Assembly: GCA_963782465.1 (NCBI GenBank)
Contig: CAWAJR010000002.1
Span: forward strand, 496,001-560,000
DNA length: 64,000 nt
Direction of reading: 5' to 3'
Origin: JAODBJ01 sp963782465
GTDB lineage: Bacteria > Actinomycetota > Acidimicrobiia > IMCC26256 > PALSA-610
In this document: piece by piece, positions 25,570 through 34,779 of the stretch
Layout: every line of letters begins with the position of its first letter
Position numbering within the stretch: the first letter of the stretch is position 1
Made by a program: the position numbers and the translations under genes
The notes under the pieces: generated by a model
Seen by the model: the letters and a program-made list of their open reading frames with translations, nothing else
What the model was told of the DNA's origin: nothing
The model's database searches: none

Positions 25570-26466
25570 GTGACCGATCGACGAGCCGCACGACTTGCCG
25601 GGATCACCGCCACACTCGTCGCGGCATTCGCACTCGTCGCGGGCCCGGCGGCACCGGCAGCTCATGCCGACGCGGTCGGTACCGGCGTGGCGAGCATCGT
25701 CGGCCCGATCGTCGGTTCCGCGGTGACACTCCCGCCGGTCACGATCCCGGCGACCACCGTTCCGACCGATCCGCCCACGACGCCGCCGCCGACCACCGAA
25801 CCCCCGACCACCGAACCGCCGACCACCACCACACCGACCACCGAACCACCGACCACCACCACACCGACCACCGAACCCCCAACCACCACCACACCGACCA
25901 CCGAACCCCCGACCACCACCACACCGACAACCTCGTCGTCGACGTCATCGACGACGACGCCGGGTCATGGTCGTCACGGCGGAACGACGTCGACAACCTC
26001 GCAGACCACCACCCCCGGGCAGCGCACGCCGGGCACGACCGCGCCGAAGCCCGCGGTCCCGGCGACGGCCGGGAACGGCGGCCCGACGTCGGGGACCACC
26101 TCGACCAACTTCTTCGATCAGTTCAGCGCGCTGCGCGCGCCCTCGCGGTCGAGCACAGCCCCGCGCGCCAAGACACCCAAACCCGCGTCCGCGAAATCGG
26201 TGGCGCATGCCGGCACGCGGTCGAAGACCAAAACCACATCGCCGCCGTCGACGGCGGTGCGTAAAGCGCCGGCCGACGCCGTCCCGAGCGCGAGCCGTCT
26301 GGCTGCGACCGTCGCCTCCGACTCGGCCCGCAACGGGCTGCCGAGCGCGCTGCGCTTGACGATCATCCTGCTCGTCGCGCTCCTGTTGATCGGCGTGCTC
26401 GTGGTGCCCCGCCCGGCGACGACCCTGCTGCGCCACGGCCAGAAGAACGGGCCGGGCCGAAGCTGA
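25570..26466 (+). CDS. Surface protein with Pro/Thr repeats and C-terminal membrane anchor
   Basis: 298 aa from GTG with GGGAGG 7 nt upstream. Signal peptide (about 12-38, ending AHADA). Then a long low-complexity stalk of TTTTPTTEPP units and Ser/Thr/Gly-rich sequence, a short segment TNFFDQFSALRAPS, more Ala/Ser/Lys-rich linker, a C-terminal helix (RLTIILLVALLLIGVLVV) and a basic tail. This is the layout of an exported, membrane-held stalk protein whose Thr/Pro region may be O-glycosylated. No LPXTG motif. Function unknown. Confidence 0.75.
   Translation: MTDRRAARLAGITATLVAAFALVAGPAAPAAHADAVGTGVASIVGPIVGSAVTLPPVTIPATTVPTDPPTTPPPTTEPPTTEPPTTTTPTTEPPTTTTPTTEPPTTTTPTTEPPTTTTPTTSSSTSSTTTPGHGRHGGTTSTTSQTTTPGQRTPGTTAPKPAVPATAGNGGPTSGTTSTNFFDQFSALRAPSRSSTAPRAKTPKPASAKSVAHAGTRSKTKTTSPPSTAVRKAPADAVPSASRLAATVASDSARNGLPSALRLTIILLVALLLIGVLVVPRPATTLLRHGQKNGPGRS
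25790..25930 (+). repeat. 30-bp tandem repeats encoding TTTTPTTEPP
   Basis: Four nearly identical 30-bp units built on GACCACCACCACACCGACC followed by ACCGAACC, preceded by two shorter TTEPP units. The units differ at one or two third positions. A slippage-prone array within the surface-protein gene. Confidence 0.92.
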
Positions 26467-26483
26467 GCCGGCGGCCGGGCGCG

Positions 26484-26489
26484 TAGCGT
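26484..26489 (+). promoter_or_regulatory. Putative -10 box of the GHMP kinase gene
   Basis: TAGCGT 7 nt before GTG 26497, no Shine-Dalgarno. Same pattern as at 51097, 53914, 60872 and 62445. Confidence 0.4.
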
Positions 26490-26496
26490 TGCGCCC

Positions 26497-27497
26497 GTGA
26501 TGGTGCGGGCGCATGCACCGGTGCGCGTATGCGACACCGGCGGTTGGACCGACACCTGGTTTGCCGGCCACGGTTCGGTGTGCAGCCTGGCCGTCGCGCC
26601 GGGGCCCACGTCACCATCGAGTTCGGCGATGCACCCGGGCCGCTGGTGCTCGATGTTGCCGCGACCGGTGACCGCTACACCGTCGAGCGTGGTTCGCCCG
26701 GGCCTCACCCGCTCCTCGAGGCCGCGCTGGAAGCGCACCCGTTGCCCGGCGGGCGCGCCGCGATCGTGCACGTCAGTGCGGAGGTGCCGCCCGGTTCGAG
26801 CATGGGGACGTCGGCATCGGTGATCGTCGCGCTCATCGCCGCATCGCGCGCCGCCAACGACGAAGCGCCCGATCCCGCGACCGTCGCCGCGGCGGCGTAT
26901 GCGGTCGAAACCGGTCTCGGGTTGCAAACCGGTGTGCAGGACCAGTACGCCGCCGCGTTCGGTGGTTGCAACCTGTTCAAGGTCGACGACTACCCCACGG
27001 TGACGGTCGAACCGATCGTGCTTTTCCCTTCGATCGCGGCTGCGCTCGACGCGCGATGCGTCACCGTCTACCTCGGGCAGCCGCACCGGTCGACGCAGGT
27101 ACACGACCGCGTGATCGCCACCTTGCGCGACGAGCGTGATGCCGGCGCCCGTCTCGAACCGCTGCGCACCGCGGCGGTCGCAGCCGCCGCCGCACTGGCG
27201 ACCGGCGATCTCGACGCGTACGGCGCCGCGCTCCGGGCCAACACCGAAGGCCAGGCGCGCCTGCACCCGGAACTCGTGAATCGCGACGCTCGTGCGCTGA
27301 TCGGCGTTGCCCGTCGCTTCGGCGCGCTCGGTTGGAAGGTGAACGGCGCCGGCGGGGAGGGCGGCAGCGTCACGATCCTCGCCGGCCCCGATCCGGCGCG
27401 CCTCACCGCGCTGCAACGAGCGATCGACGAGACCGCCGGCTGGCAGCGCCTCCCCTTGCGATTCGCGCCCGGCGGCGTGCGCGTCACCCGCGACTGA
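26497..27497 (+). CDS. GHMP-family sugar kinase (single-base frameshift)
   Basis: About 333 aa if one G is restored in the GGGG run at 26601-26604. The first frame gives VRAHAPVRVCDTGGWTDTWF, the sugar-1-kinase-like N-terminus (compare RxPVRICDxGGWTDT of heptose/fucose kinases). The second frame gives AHVTIEFGDAPG, the phosphate loop VPPGSSMGTSASVIVALIAA, and the C-terminal GWKVNGAGGEGGSVTIL. It would phosphorylate a sugar such as a heptose or fucose, possibly for surface glycans. ATG 26500 is an alternative start. It is convergent with the ABC genes. Confidence 0.8.
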
Positions 27498-27508
27498 AGC
27501 CGCGCCGG

Positions 27509-29299
27509 CTACGCGGCGTCGTGGTGGTGCGCCGACCAGGCGGAGTACAGCGAGGCGTACCGGCCTTCGCGCCGAACCAACTCTTCGTGCGAGCCGAGTT
27601 CGACGATGCGGCCGCCGTCGACGACGGCGATCCGGTCGGCGCGTTCCGCCGTCGACAGGCGGTGCGCGACGACGATCACGGTCCGGCCCTGCATCAACCG
27701 TTCCAGCGCGCGTTCGACGTGTTGTTCAGTACCCGGGTCGAGGTTCGACGTCGCCTCGTCGAGCACGAGGATCGTCGGGTCGGCGAGGGCGGCCCGCGCC
27801 AGCGACACGAGTTGGCGCTCACCTGCGGAGAGTCGCGAACCGCGCTCGCGAACTTCGGTGCCGAAGCCGTCGGCCAGGGCTTCGAAACGGTCGCGCAACC
27901 CGAGCGCGTCGATCGCCGCGACGACCTCGTCGTCGGTCGCACCGATCTTGCCGACCCGAACGTTGTCGAGCACGGTTCCCGCGAAGAGGAAACCCTCTTG
28001 CGGCACGACGACGATCCGTTCCCGCAACGACGTGAGCGTGGCGTCGCGCAGGTCGACACCACCGTACGAGACGCGCCCAACGCCCGGGTCGTAGAAGCGA
28101 GCGAGCAACTTCGCAACGGTCGACTTCCCGGCGCCGGTCGGGCCGACGAGCGCGAGGCGTTCGCCGGGCGTGATCGCGAGCGACACATCGTGCAGCACCG
28201 GCTCGGTCCCGTACGCGAACGTCACACCGTCGAGCGAGAGCACCCCCGTCGCGGGCAGGTCGACCGCGCCCGGCCGTTCGACGATGCTCGCTTTCGTGTC
28301 GAGGACGCCGAAGATCTTGGCCAGCGCCGCGCCCGCCGATTGCACCGTGTTGTAGAGCTGGCTGAGCTGGTTGACCGGTTCGAACAGGTTGTTCAGGTAG
28401 AGCACGAACGCGGCGACGGTGCCGACCGTGATGACGTTCCGGTTGGCGAGGAAGCCGCCGTAGCCGATGATCACCGCCGTACCCGCGACACCCGCGAACT
28501 CGATGACCGGGAAGTACCGCGCCGAGATACGCACCGTTTCCATGTACGCGTCGTACTGCGCCTCGTTGGTCGTCGAGAACAACTTGGTGAACCCGCGCTC
28601 GCGCCCGAACGCCTGCACGACCCGCACCCCTTCGAGGCTCTCCTGCAGCGTGCTGAGGTTCGTCGCGATGCGGTCGCGCACCTCGAGGTACGCCTTGTTC
28701 GACACCCGGCGGAACCAGCGGCTGGCGAAGTAGACGGGCGGGACGATCACGAGCACACCGAGCGCGAGTTCCCACGACAGGGCGAGGATCACCACCACCG
28801 CGCCGACGAACAGCAGCATGTTCTGCACGAACATCACGAGGCCCGTCGAGATCAGTTCCTGCAACGAGTCGACGTCGGAGGTCATGCGCGCGATCACGCG
28901 GCCCGTCTGTTCACGCTCGAAGTAGTCGACGCCGAGGCTCATCAGGTGGGCGAAGAGCCCGTTGCGCAGGTCGCGCAGGAACGACTCGCCGACCCGCGCG
29001 ATCAGCAGGATCACCGCCCGGCCCAGGAACAACCCGGCGAACGCGACCGCGAGGTAGATCCCGGCCGACAGGTTCAGCGCGCCGACGTCGTGGGCCCGCA
29101 AACCCGCGTCGATACCGTGACCGACGAGCGCCGGCCCGGCGAGCAGCGCGGCAACCTGCGCGACGAGCAGCATGGTCGCGACGGCGACCCGGCCACGGTA
29201 GGGGCGCAGCATCCGCATGAGGCGGCGGATGACGCGCTGCGCCTCGTCGCGCGAGAGCGTCTCGTCGACGGCGTTCGCGCCGAAGGGCCCGCGCCTCAC
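27509..29299 (-). CDS. ABC exporter half-transporter, consensus ATPase site
   Basis: 596 aa. Six-helix membrane domain (about 30-330) followed by an ATPase domain with Walker A GPTGAGKST, signature LSAGERQ, Walker B ILVLDEATSNLD and switch His AHRLS. The signature replaces the usual SGGQ with SAGE. Start GTG overlaps the stop of the upstream half-transporter gene (GTGA), so the two are made together and probably form a heterodimer. This subunit keeps the catalytic Glu. Substrate is unknown; lipids or drugs are common for this class. Confidence 0.92.
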   Translation of the reverse strand: MRRGPFGANAVDETLSRDEAQRVIRRLMRMLRPYRGRVAVATMLLVAQVAALLAGPALVGHGIDAGLRAHDVGALNLSAGIYLAVAFAGLFLGRAVILLIARVGESFLRDLRNGLFAHLMSLGVDYFEREQTGRVIARMTSDVDSLQELISTGLVMFVQNMLLFVGAVVVILALSWELALGVLVIVPPVYFASRWFRRVSNKAYLEVRDRIATNLSTLQESLEGVRVVQAFGRERGFTKLFSTTNEAQYDAYMETVRISARYFPVIEFAGVAGTAVIIGYGGFLANRNVITVGTVAAFVLYLNNLFEPVNQLSQLYNTVQSAGAALAKIFGVLDTKASIVERPGAVDLPATGVLSLDGVTFAYGTEPVLHDVSLAITPGERLALVGPTGAGKSTVAKLLARFYDPGVGRVSYGGVDLRDATLTSLRERIVVVPQEGFLFAGTVLDNVRVGKIGATDDEVVAAIDALGLRDRFEALADGFGTEVRERGSRLSAGERQLVSLARAALADPTILVLDEATSNLDPGTEQHVERALERLMQGRTVIVVAHRLSTAERADRIAVVDGGRIVELGSHEELVRREGRYASLYSAWSAHHHDAA

Positions 29300-31062
29300 G
29301 GCAGGCCTCGCAGCGGCGCCGAGCCCGCTTCGGCTCGGGCGAGCACCTCCCGGTACCGCGCGTTCGTCGCCAGCAGTTGGTCGTGCGTGCCTTCGGCGAC
29401 GGCGCGACCACCGTCGATCAGGACGACGCGATCGGCGAGCGCGATCGTCGCCGGACGGTGGGCGATGATGATCGTCGTCCGGCCGGCCATCACTTCGCGC
29501 AGCGCGCCGCGGATCTCGTGCTCTTTCGTCGGATCGACCGACGACGTCGCGTCGTCGAGGATCAACACCCGGGGCTGCGAGATCACCGCCCGCGCGATGG
29601 CGATTCTCTGCCGCTGGCCACCGGAGAGCGAATAACCGTGCTCGCCGACGATCGTCGCGTACCCGTCGGGGAGCTCCTGCAGGAATTCGTCCGCGCCGGC
29701 CTGGCGCGCCGCCATCTCGACCGCTTCCGTCGACGCATCGGGGTCGGCGAAGGCGATGTTGTTGCGGACGGTGTCTGAGAACAGGAACGTGTCTTCGAAC
29801 ACGAGCCCGACGGCATGGCGGACGTCGGCGAGGCGCGCGTCACGTACGTCGATGCCGTCGATGCGCACGCATCCTTCGTCGACGTCGTAGAAACGGGGAA
29901 TGAGCCGGGCGACGGTGCTCTTGCCCGAAGCGGTCGCTCCCACGAGCGCGACCGCTTCGCCGCCCCGCACGACGAGATCGAAACCGTCGAGAACGGCATG
30001 GCCACCCGCGTAACCGAAACGCACCCCCTCGAAGCGCACTTCGCCGGGGCCGTCGGCGAGGGCGATCGCGCCGGGACGATCGAAGATCTCGGCGTCGGTG
30101 GCGAGCACTTCGTGGATCCGCCCGGCCGCCGCTGCGGAGCGCGGCAACTGACCGAGCAGCATGCCGAGCATGCGCAACGGCCAGATCAGCATCAGCACGT
30201 AGAAGTTCGCGGCAACGATGTCGCCGATCGACAGATGGCCGTGCAACACCTGGTGGCCGCCGTACCACAGGATGCCGACGAGCCCGAGCGTCGGCAGCAG
30301 GTCGATCAGGGGGAGAAAGCCGGCCCGCAGGCGCGCGGCCGCGATCGACCGGTCGTAGACCGACTCGGCCTCCGTGGCGAGGCGCCCGGTCTGCAGGTGC
30401 TCGGCGCCGAAGCCTTTCACCACCCGGATGCCGGTGACGCTCTCCTCGACGACACCCGACACGTCGGCCAGCTCTTCTTGGAGCTGCAGGGTCACCGGGT
30501 ACATCCGGTGCGTGAACCGGGTCGCCGAGATTTGGAGTACCGGCAGTGCCGCCAGCGCGAACAACGCGAGCGCCGGGCTGCGCGCGACGAGGATCGCGAT
30601 CACCGCCAGCATCGAGAGCGTGCTCGCGATCGTGAGCGGTATCAGCAAGATGACCTGCTGGACCTGCTGGATGTCGGTGTTCGCGCGCGCCATCAATTGC
30701 CCGGTTTGCGCCTGGTCGTGGAACGCGAAGTGCAGCTGCTGGAGGTGCGCGGCCAATCGGAGGCGCAGATCGGCTTCGACGCGTAAGGCGAGCCGGAACG
30801 CCGCGTACCGGCGGACGCCGGTCGCGATCGCCTGGACGACACCGACGGCGAGTATGAGCGCCGTCCAGCGCAACGCGACGGAACCTTTGCCGGGGACGAT
30901 GCCGCGGTCGATCGCAATGCCGGTGAACGTCGGCACCGAAACGCGGGCTGCCGTCCAGGAGAGACCGGCGAGGATCCCGAACAGCACCCACCGTCGATGG
31001 GGCCGGACGGCCGAGGCCATCAGCCGCCATCCCGCACGACGCTGTAACCGTTCGTAGTCCAC
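29296..31062 (-). CDS. ABC exporter half-transporter, degenerate Walker B
   Basis: 588 aa. GTG 31062 has GGGGGAG close upstream and is preferred over the ATG at 31095. Six-helix membrane domain, then ATPase with Walker A GATASGKST, signature YSLSGGQRQR and Walker B VLILDDATSSVD, where Asp replaces the catalytic Glu. One weakened site next to a fully consensus partner is the hallmark of heterodimeric exporters of the TM287/288 or BmrCD type. It is upstream of its partner with a 4-nt overlap. Confidence 0.9.
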   Translation of the reverse strand: MDYERLQRRAGWRLMASAVRPHRRWVLFGILAGLSWTAARVSVPTFTGIAIDRGIVPGKGSVALRWTALILAVGVVQAIATGVRRYAAFRLALRVEADLRLRLAAHLQQLHFAFHDQAQTGQLMARANTDIQQVQQVILLIPLTIASTLSMLAVIAILVARSPALALFALAALPVLQISATRFTHRMYPVTLQLQEELADVSGVVEESVTGIRVVKGFGAEHLQTGRLATEAESVYDRSIAAARLRAGFLPLIDLLPTLGLVGILWYGGHQVLHGHLSIGDIVAANFYVLMLIWPLRMLGMLLGQLPRSAAAAGRIHEVLATDAEIFDRPGAIALADGPGEVRFEGVRFGYAGGHAVLDGFDLVVRGGEAVALVGATASGKSTVARLIPRFYDVDEGCVRIDGIDVRDARLADVRHAVGLVFEDTFLFSDTVRNNIAFADPDASTEAVEMAARQAGADEFLQELPDGYATIVGEHGYSLSGGQRQRIAIARAVISQPRVLILDDATSSVDPTKEHEIRGALREVMAGRTTIIIAHRPATIALADRVVLIDGGRAVAEGTHDQLLATNARYREVLARAEAGSAPLRGLP

Positions 31063-31113
31063 TGCGCTCCCCCGAGGTGCGGCGAGGCTACCCAATGCCC
31101 GCCGCGTGGCTCC

Positions 31114-31359
31114 TCAGGATTCCGGCGCGAACAGTTCGTCGAGCAGTTCGCGCAGGGTCGCCGCGCCCGTTTCGGTGGTCACGTCGCCGACGAACAGCGC
31201 GGTACGCGTCGTGAGCGTCGCCGCGAGTTCGCCCAGCGCGTTCGCGTCGGTCCCGCACAGCACGAGCACGCCCACCGCGCCGTCGATCGCCCGCGCCGCC
31301 GCGGCCCCCGCCGCCGTGCCCGCGTCGACCACCACGGCCGGACGTGCGTCGATAGGCAT
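31114..31359 (-). CDS. Small Rossmann-like protein or SDR remnant
   Basis: 81 aa. The sequence RPAVVVDAGTAAGAAAARAI, then VLVLCGTDANALGELAATL and TALFVGDVTTETG, resembles the first half of a short-chain dehydrogenase. The Gly-rich loop reads AGTAAGAA and the catalytic half is missing. Its ATG lies inside a diverged copy of the 45-bp palindrome, 13 nt after the protease stop codon. It may be a truncated gene or a small protein co-expressed with the protease. No ribosome site is clear. Confidence 0.45.
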   Translation of the reverse strand: MPIDARPAVVVDAGTAAGAAAARAIDGAVGVLVLCGTDANALGELAATLTTRTALFVGDVTTETGAATLRELLDELFAPES

Positions 31360-31386
31360 CGCTATTCGATAGCTATCGACGCACGT
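31342..31386 (-). repeat. 45-bp palindrome, diverged copy (reverse orientation)
   Basis: Same 45-bp length as the copies at 48259, 48848 and 59244, but inverted and differing from them at four positions. Arms ACGTGCGTCGATAG(G/C)(C/T)ATCG pair over 20 nt with two mismatches around a 5-nt loop. It contains the TAG stop of the FtsH-like gene and the ATG of the small downstream ORF. Confidence 0.85.
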
Positions 31387-33268
31387 CGGCAGCGGTGAGT
31401 TCGTGCTGTTTCTGGGCTTCGACGAGGGTGTCGACGATCTCGTCGCCGATGAGTTCCTCGCGCTCGAGCAACGCGTCGCGCAGCGCGACGACGAGGTGAC
31501 GGTTGGCGTCGAGCATCCGGCGGACGTCGGCCTTGGCTTGGTCGAGGATCCGTTCGAGCGACTTGCGGCTGTCGTCGTCGCCGAGCACCTTGCCGACGAT
31601 GCCCTGCGAGATCGGGCCCGCCTCGACGGCCTCGAACGACACGAGCGAACCGGCCATCCCGAACGACCCGACCATCTGGGCGACGATACGCGTCGCGGCG
31701 GCCAGGTCGCTCGACGGCCCGGTGCCGGCTTCGCCGAAGAACAACTCCTCGGCGGTCATCCCACCGAACGCGATCTGTACCGACGCGATGAGTTCGGAGC
31801 GCGTCCGCGTGTAGCGCTCCTCGGTCTCGCTGTGCGCGAGCAAGCCGAGCGATTCGGCGCGCTTGATGATCGAGAGCACTTCGAGTTTGCGGTTCTGGCC
31901 CGCGAGGTACGCGACGACGGCGTGACCGGCCTCGTGCGTGGCGATCGTGCGCTGCTCTTCGACGGTGTACTCGACCGGCTGTTTGAGCCCGATCTCCTCG
32001 GTCATCTTCGCCTGGTGGATGTGGCGCCATTCCATCGCGTCGCGACCATCGCGCAGTGCCCACACGAGCGCCTCGTCGAGCAGGTGCTCGAGCATCACGG
32101 GCGTGTACCCGAACGTCATCGCGGCGAGCTGGTCGCGCTTGTCTTCCTTGTCGAGTTCGGGGTCGTGTGCCTTCTTCTTCAGGTAGTAGTCGAGGATCTC
32201 GCGCCGGCCGGAACGGGTCGGAAGGTCGAAGTGAACCGACCGGTCGAAGCGGCCCGGGCGCAACAGCGCGGGGTCGAGGTCGGCGGCGCGGTTGGTGGCA
32301 CCGATGATGAGGATGTTCGACGGTTCCGATGCGTGCTTCTGGATCCGCCGGTGCTGCGGGAGCCAGCGGTTCACACGGTCGATCACCGAGCCGAGGAGGC
32401 GCTCGGCACTCGTCGGCTGGTCGAACGACTGCAGCTGGATGAGCAGCTCGTTGACCACACCGGAGATGCCTTCGCTGGTCGCCCGGTTGGTGGACCACCG
32501 CAGTTCGCGCGGCGCCTCGGTGGAACGCATCCCCGAGCGCGCGCCTGCGATCGCGTCGATCTCCTCGATGAACCCGATCGCGCCGCCCTCTTCTCGCGCC
32601 GCCTTGCGCAACGCCTTGAAGTAGTTGCGGATCTTGCGGCCGGTCTGGCCGTAGTACATCGACTGGAACGCGGTGGAGGAGACGAACAGGTACGGCACGC
32701 CCGCTTCGCGCGCCATCGCCTTGGCCATGTGCGTCTTGCCCGTGCCGGGCGGTCCTTCGAACAGGATGGCCTTGCGCGGGTTGCCGCCCATGCGGTCCCT
32801 GAAGGTGCGGTACGCGAGGAACAGGTTCAGCGTCTTTTCGACTTCGTCGCGCACGATGCCGAGCCCGACGACGTCCTCGAGACCGACGTTGATCTCGCTG
32901 GGCGCGTACCGCACGTGCGGCGACCGGCCGGCCATCGCGAGCGGGACGAGCAACGCGATCGCCAGGACGACGACGAGCAAGAACGCGGGGATGAGCTGCA
33001 TCTCGCTCGGCGACAGGCGCGGCATCGCCGGGGTGGGCGAACGGCCGTCGAGGATGCGCCACCACATCCAGGCCGCGATGGGGACCAAGAAGATGGCCGC
33101 GCGGAGTAGGCGGCGCTGGCGGCTGCGCTCGCGGAAGTGGGCCACGTCGATCGACGGGAGAACGAAGTTTTCGGCTCTCTGGAGCCGGGCGTCCGTGCCG
33201 GTGTCGAGCGCGTAGGCCCCACGAGCACCCTCCTTGGGTGGCTGGTCCGACGCGAAGCGTAGTCGCAT
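31373..33268 (-). CDS. FtsH-like membrane AAA metalloprotease
   Basis: 631 aa. Two membrane helices (about 54-72 and 91-113), AAA module with Walker A GPPGTGKT (172-179), Walker B region IGFIEEID (usual FIDEID; Asp changed to Glu), arginine-finger region ATNRAADLDPALLRPGRFDR, and protease domain with HEAGH (445-449) and GTGPSSDLAAAT for the third zinc ligand. About 35-40 residues are inserted between the pore helix region and sensor 1 (roughly 281-318). It would extract and degrade membrane or misfolded proteins. The last codons CGT CGA TAG lie in a palindrome. Confidence 0.88.
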   Translation of the reverse strand: MRLRFASDQPPKEGARGAYALDTGTDARLQRAENFVLPSIDVAHFRERSRQRRLLRAAIFLVPIAAWMWWRILDGRSPTPAMPRLSPSEMQLIPAFLLVVVLAIALLVPLAMAGRSPHVRYAPSEINVGLEDVVGLGIVRDEVEKTLNLFLAYRTFRDRMGGNPRKAILFEGPPGTGKTHMAKAMAREAGVPYLFVSSTAFQSMYYGQTGRKIRNYFKALRKAAREEGGAIGFIEEIDAIAGARSGMRSTEAPRELRWSTNRATSEGISGVVNELLIQLQSFDQPTSAERLLGSVIDRVNRWLPQHRRIQKHASEPSNILIIGATNRAADLDPALLRPGRFDRSVHFDLPTRSGRREILDYYLKKKAHDPELDKEDKRDQLAAMTFGYTPVMLEHLLDEALVWALRDGRDAMEWRHIHQAKMTEEIGLKQPVEYTVEEQRTIATHEAGHAVVAYLAGQNRKLEVLSIIKRAESLGLLAHSETEERYTRTRSELIASVQIAFGGMTAEELFFGEAGTGPSSDLAAATRIVAQMVGSFGMAGSLVSFEAVEAGPISQGIVGKVLGDDDSRKSLERILDQAKADVRRMLDANRHLVVALRDALLEREELIGDEIVDTLVEAQKQHELTAADVRR

Positions 33269-33343
33269 CGGGATATGGGCGAAACCCCACCATTCCGCCC
33301 CGGTGGCCCACGTCACACCGGGAACCGACAGAATCGACGCCGC

Positions 33344-33765
33344 ATGCCCGGTCCGACCGAACCCGCAGACGCCGGCGCGCTGCGTTTCGAGCAGGCGATC
33401 GTCGCCCTCGCGCTGCTCAGCGCGTTCGTGTTCCGGCTGGCCTGGGTCGTGCCGCTGGTGGGAGTGCTCATCCTCGCCGCCCTCATCGGCGGGCACGCGG
33501 GCAACGTGTTCGCGCGGGTCTACGACGCCGTGCTGGCGCCGCGGCTCGGGCCCGCGCCGGCGACGAGACGCCGGCCGACACCCGATTGACCCGCGCTGTC
33601 GAAGTCGTGCTGCTCGCCGCCGGCTCGTTGTTGGTCGTGCTCGGCGCGCTCGGGTTGGCCTGGGTGTTTGCGCTCGTCGTCGCCGCGATCACGGTCGTCG
33701 CGGCGACGACCGGGATCAACCTGGTTGCGTCGGCACGCGACCGGCGCGGCCACCGCCCGCGCTGA
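33344..33765 (+). CDS. DUF4395-like membrane protein (single-base frameshift)
   Basis: About 140 aa if one G is restored near 33560. The first frame gives GALRFEQAIVALALLSAFV, two helices and VLAPRLGPAPA. The second gives DETPADTRLTRAVEVVLLAAG, two more helices and a basic end. Four helices with the central RLGP...(D)ET pattern match DUF4395. Its end overlaps the convergent MauE-like gene by 50 nt; DUF4395 and MauE genes often lie together near thiol-redox functions. Without the correction, the first frame ends at 33589 as an 81-aa protein. Confidence 0.55.
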
Positions 33766-34237
33766 GGAGCACGGCGGCGATCGTCGCCGCACCGAGCAGG
33801 AGCACGAGCACCAGCACGCCGGACGTGTGCGCGCCGCCGGGGTCGCCCGTCGCCAACACCGCCAGTGCGATCAACACACCGTTGCGGGCCACGCCGGCCG
33901 CGCCGCTCGAGCCCTCGTGCGCGACGCCGAAGCACGGGCAGGGCGCACCGCGCGCGCTCGCGCGCACGAGGAACCCGGTGAACACGGCCAGCAAGGCGAC
34001 CGCGACCCAGCCCGGCAACGCGGCCCCCCACCACGCGACGAGCATGACGGCCACCGCGAGCTCAGCGACCGGCAACGCGATCGCGACGCCGGCGACGAAC
34101 GCGTCGGGCACACCGAAGGCGCGCAGTTCTGCCGGCAGCGCCCGCCACGAGACGAGCTTCGCGACCGACGACCAGACGAGCGCCCCGGCGAGCACGACGC
34201 GAGCGGCGGCGGCGAGCGCCGAACCGATCGGCCCCAT
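33716..34237 (-). CDS. MauE/DoxX-family membrane protein
   Basis: 173 aa, four helices. It starts with a helix carrying VVLAGALVWSSVAKL, the DoxX/MauE-type opening, has GAPCPCFG with two cysteines after helix 3, and ends with a hydrophobic helix and basic tail. MauE proteins are needed for methylamine dehydrogenase maturation in methylotrophs; elsewhere they are thought to serve thiol-disulfide exchange at the membrane. The start ATG at 34237 has no strong ribosome site. Confidence 0.7.
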   Translation of the reverse strand: MGPIGSALAAAARVVLAGALVWSSVAKLVSWRALPAELRAFGVPDAFVAGVAIALPVAELAVAVMLVAWWGAALPGWVAVALLAVFTGFLVRASARGAPCPCFGVAHEGSSGAAGVARNGVLIALAVLATGDPGGAHTSGVLVLVLLLGAATIAAVLLSAGGGRAGRVPTQPG

Positions 34238-34278
34238 CAGCGCGCCGGGACGAAGCGAGGCCCGGGCGCGCCCACGGT

Positions 34279-34779
34279 TCAGCTCTCGAAGTGCCCGTAG
34301 CCGCCGCGGTAGAAGAGCAGCGGCTTGCCTTCGCTCGCGTAGCCGAGTTCGAGCACGCGGCCGACGACGATGATGTGGTCGCCGGCGTCGTGCTCGGCTT
34401 CGGTCACGCAATCGACGAACGCGAGGGCGCCATGGATCACCGGCGCGCCGCTTCGGTATTCCGACCAGGCGAGGTGCTCGAACCGCTGCGCGCCCTTGGT
34501 CGCGAAGAGGCGGCAGATCTCTTCGTCGTCTTCGGCCAGGATGTTCGCGGCGAACGCCTTCGCCGGCTGCATGCGCGGCCACGTACTCGACGATTTGGCG
34601 GCGCAGAACAGCACCAGCGGCGGGTCGAGCGACACCGACGTGAACGAGTTGCAGGCCATGCCGACGGGCTCGTCGCCGTCCATCGCGGTGACGATCGCGA
34701 CACCGGTCGCGAAGTGACCGAGCACGGTGCGGTACGTGGCGGGATCGGGCTCGAGGGCCCGCACGCGATCTCCGGTCAC
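34279..34779 (-). CDS. Flavin reductase-like FMN-binding protein
   Basis: 166 aa. GTG 34779 overlaps the upstream MBL gene stop (GTGA). Typical of the HpaC/flavin reductase split-barrel: YRTVLGHFATGVAIVTA, VGMACNSFTSVSLDPPLVLFC, FAANILAED, and the C-terminal LLFYRGGYG. It would reduce FMN or FAD with NAD(P)H for a two-component monooxygenase or act as a diaphorase. No monooxygenase is adjacent. Confidence 0.88.
   Translation of the reverse strand: MTGDRVRALEPDPATYRTVLGHFATGVAIVTAMDGDEPVGMACNSFTSVSLDPPLVLFCAAKSSSTWPRMQPAKAFAANILAEDDEEICRLFATKGAQRFEHLAWSEYRSGAPVIHGALAFVDCVTEAEHDAGDHIIVVGRVLELGYASEGKPLLFYRGGYGHFES

Noticed and set aside
25662..25922. Val/Gly-repeat protein on the minus strand (PE-PGRS-like look)
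   Set aside because: It is the complement of the Thr/Pro repeat codons, with no start signal; the plus-strand gene has signal peptide, anchor and ribosome site.
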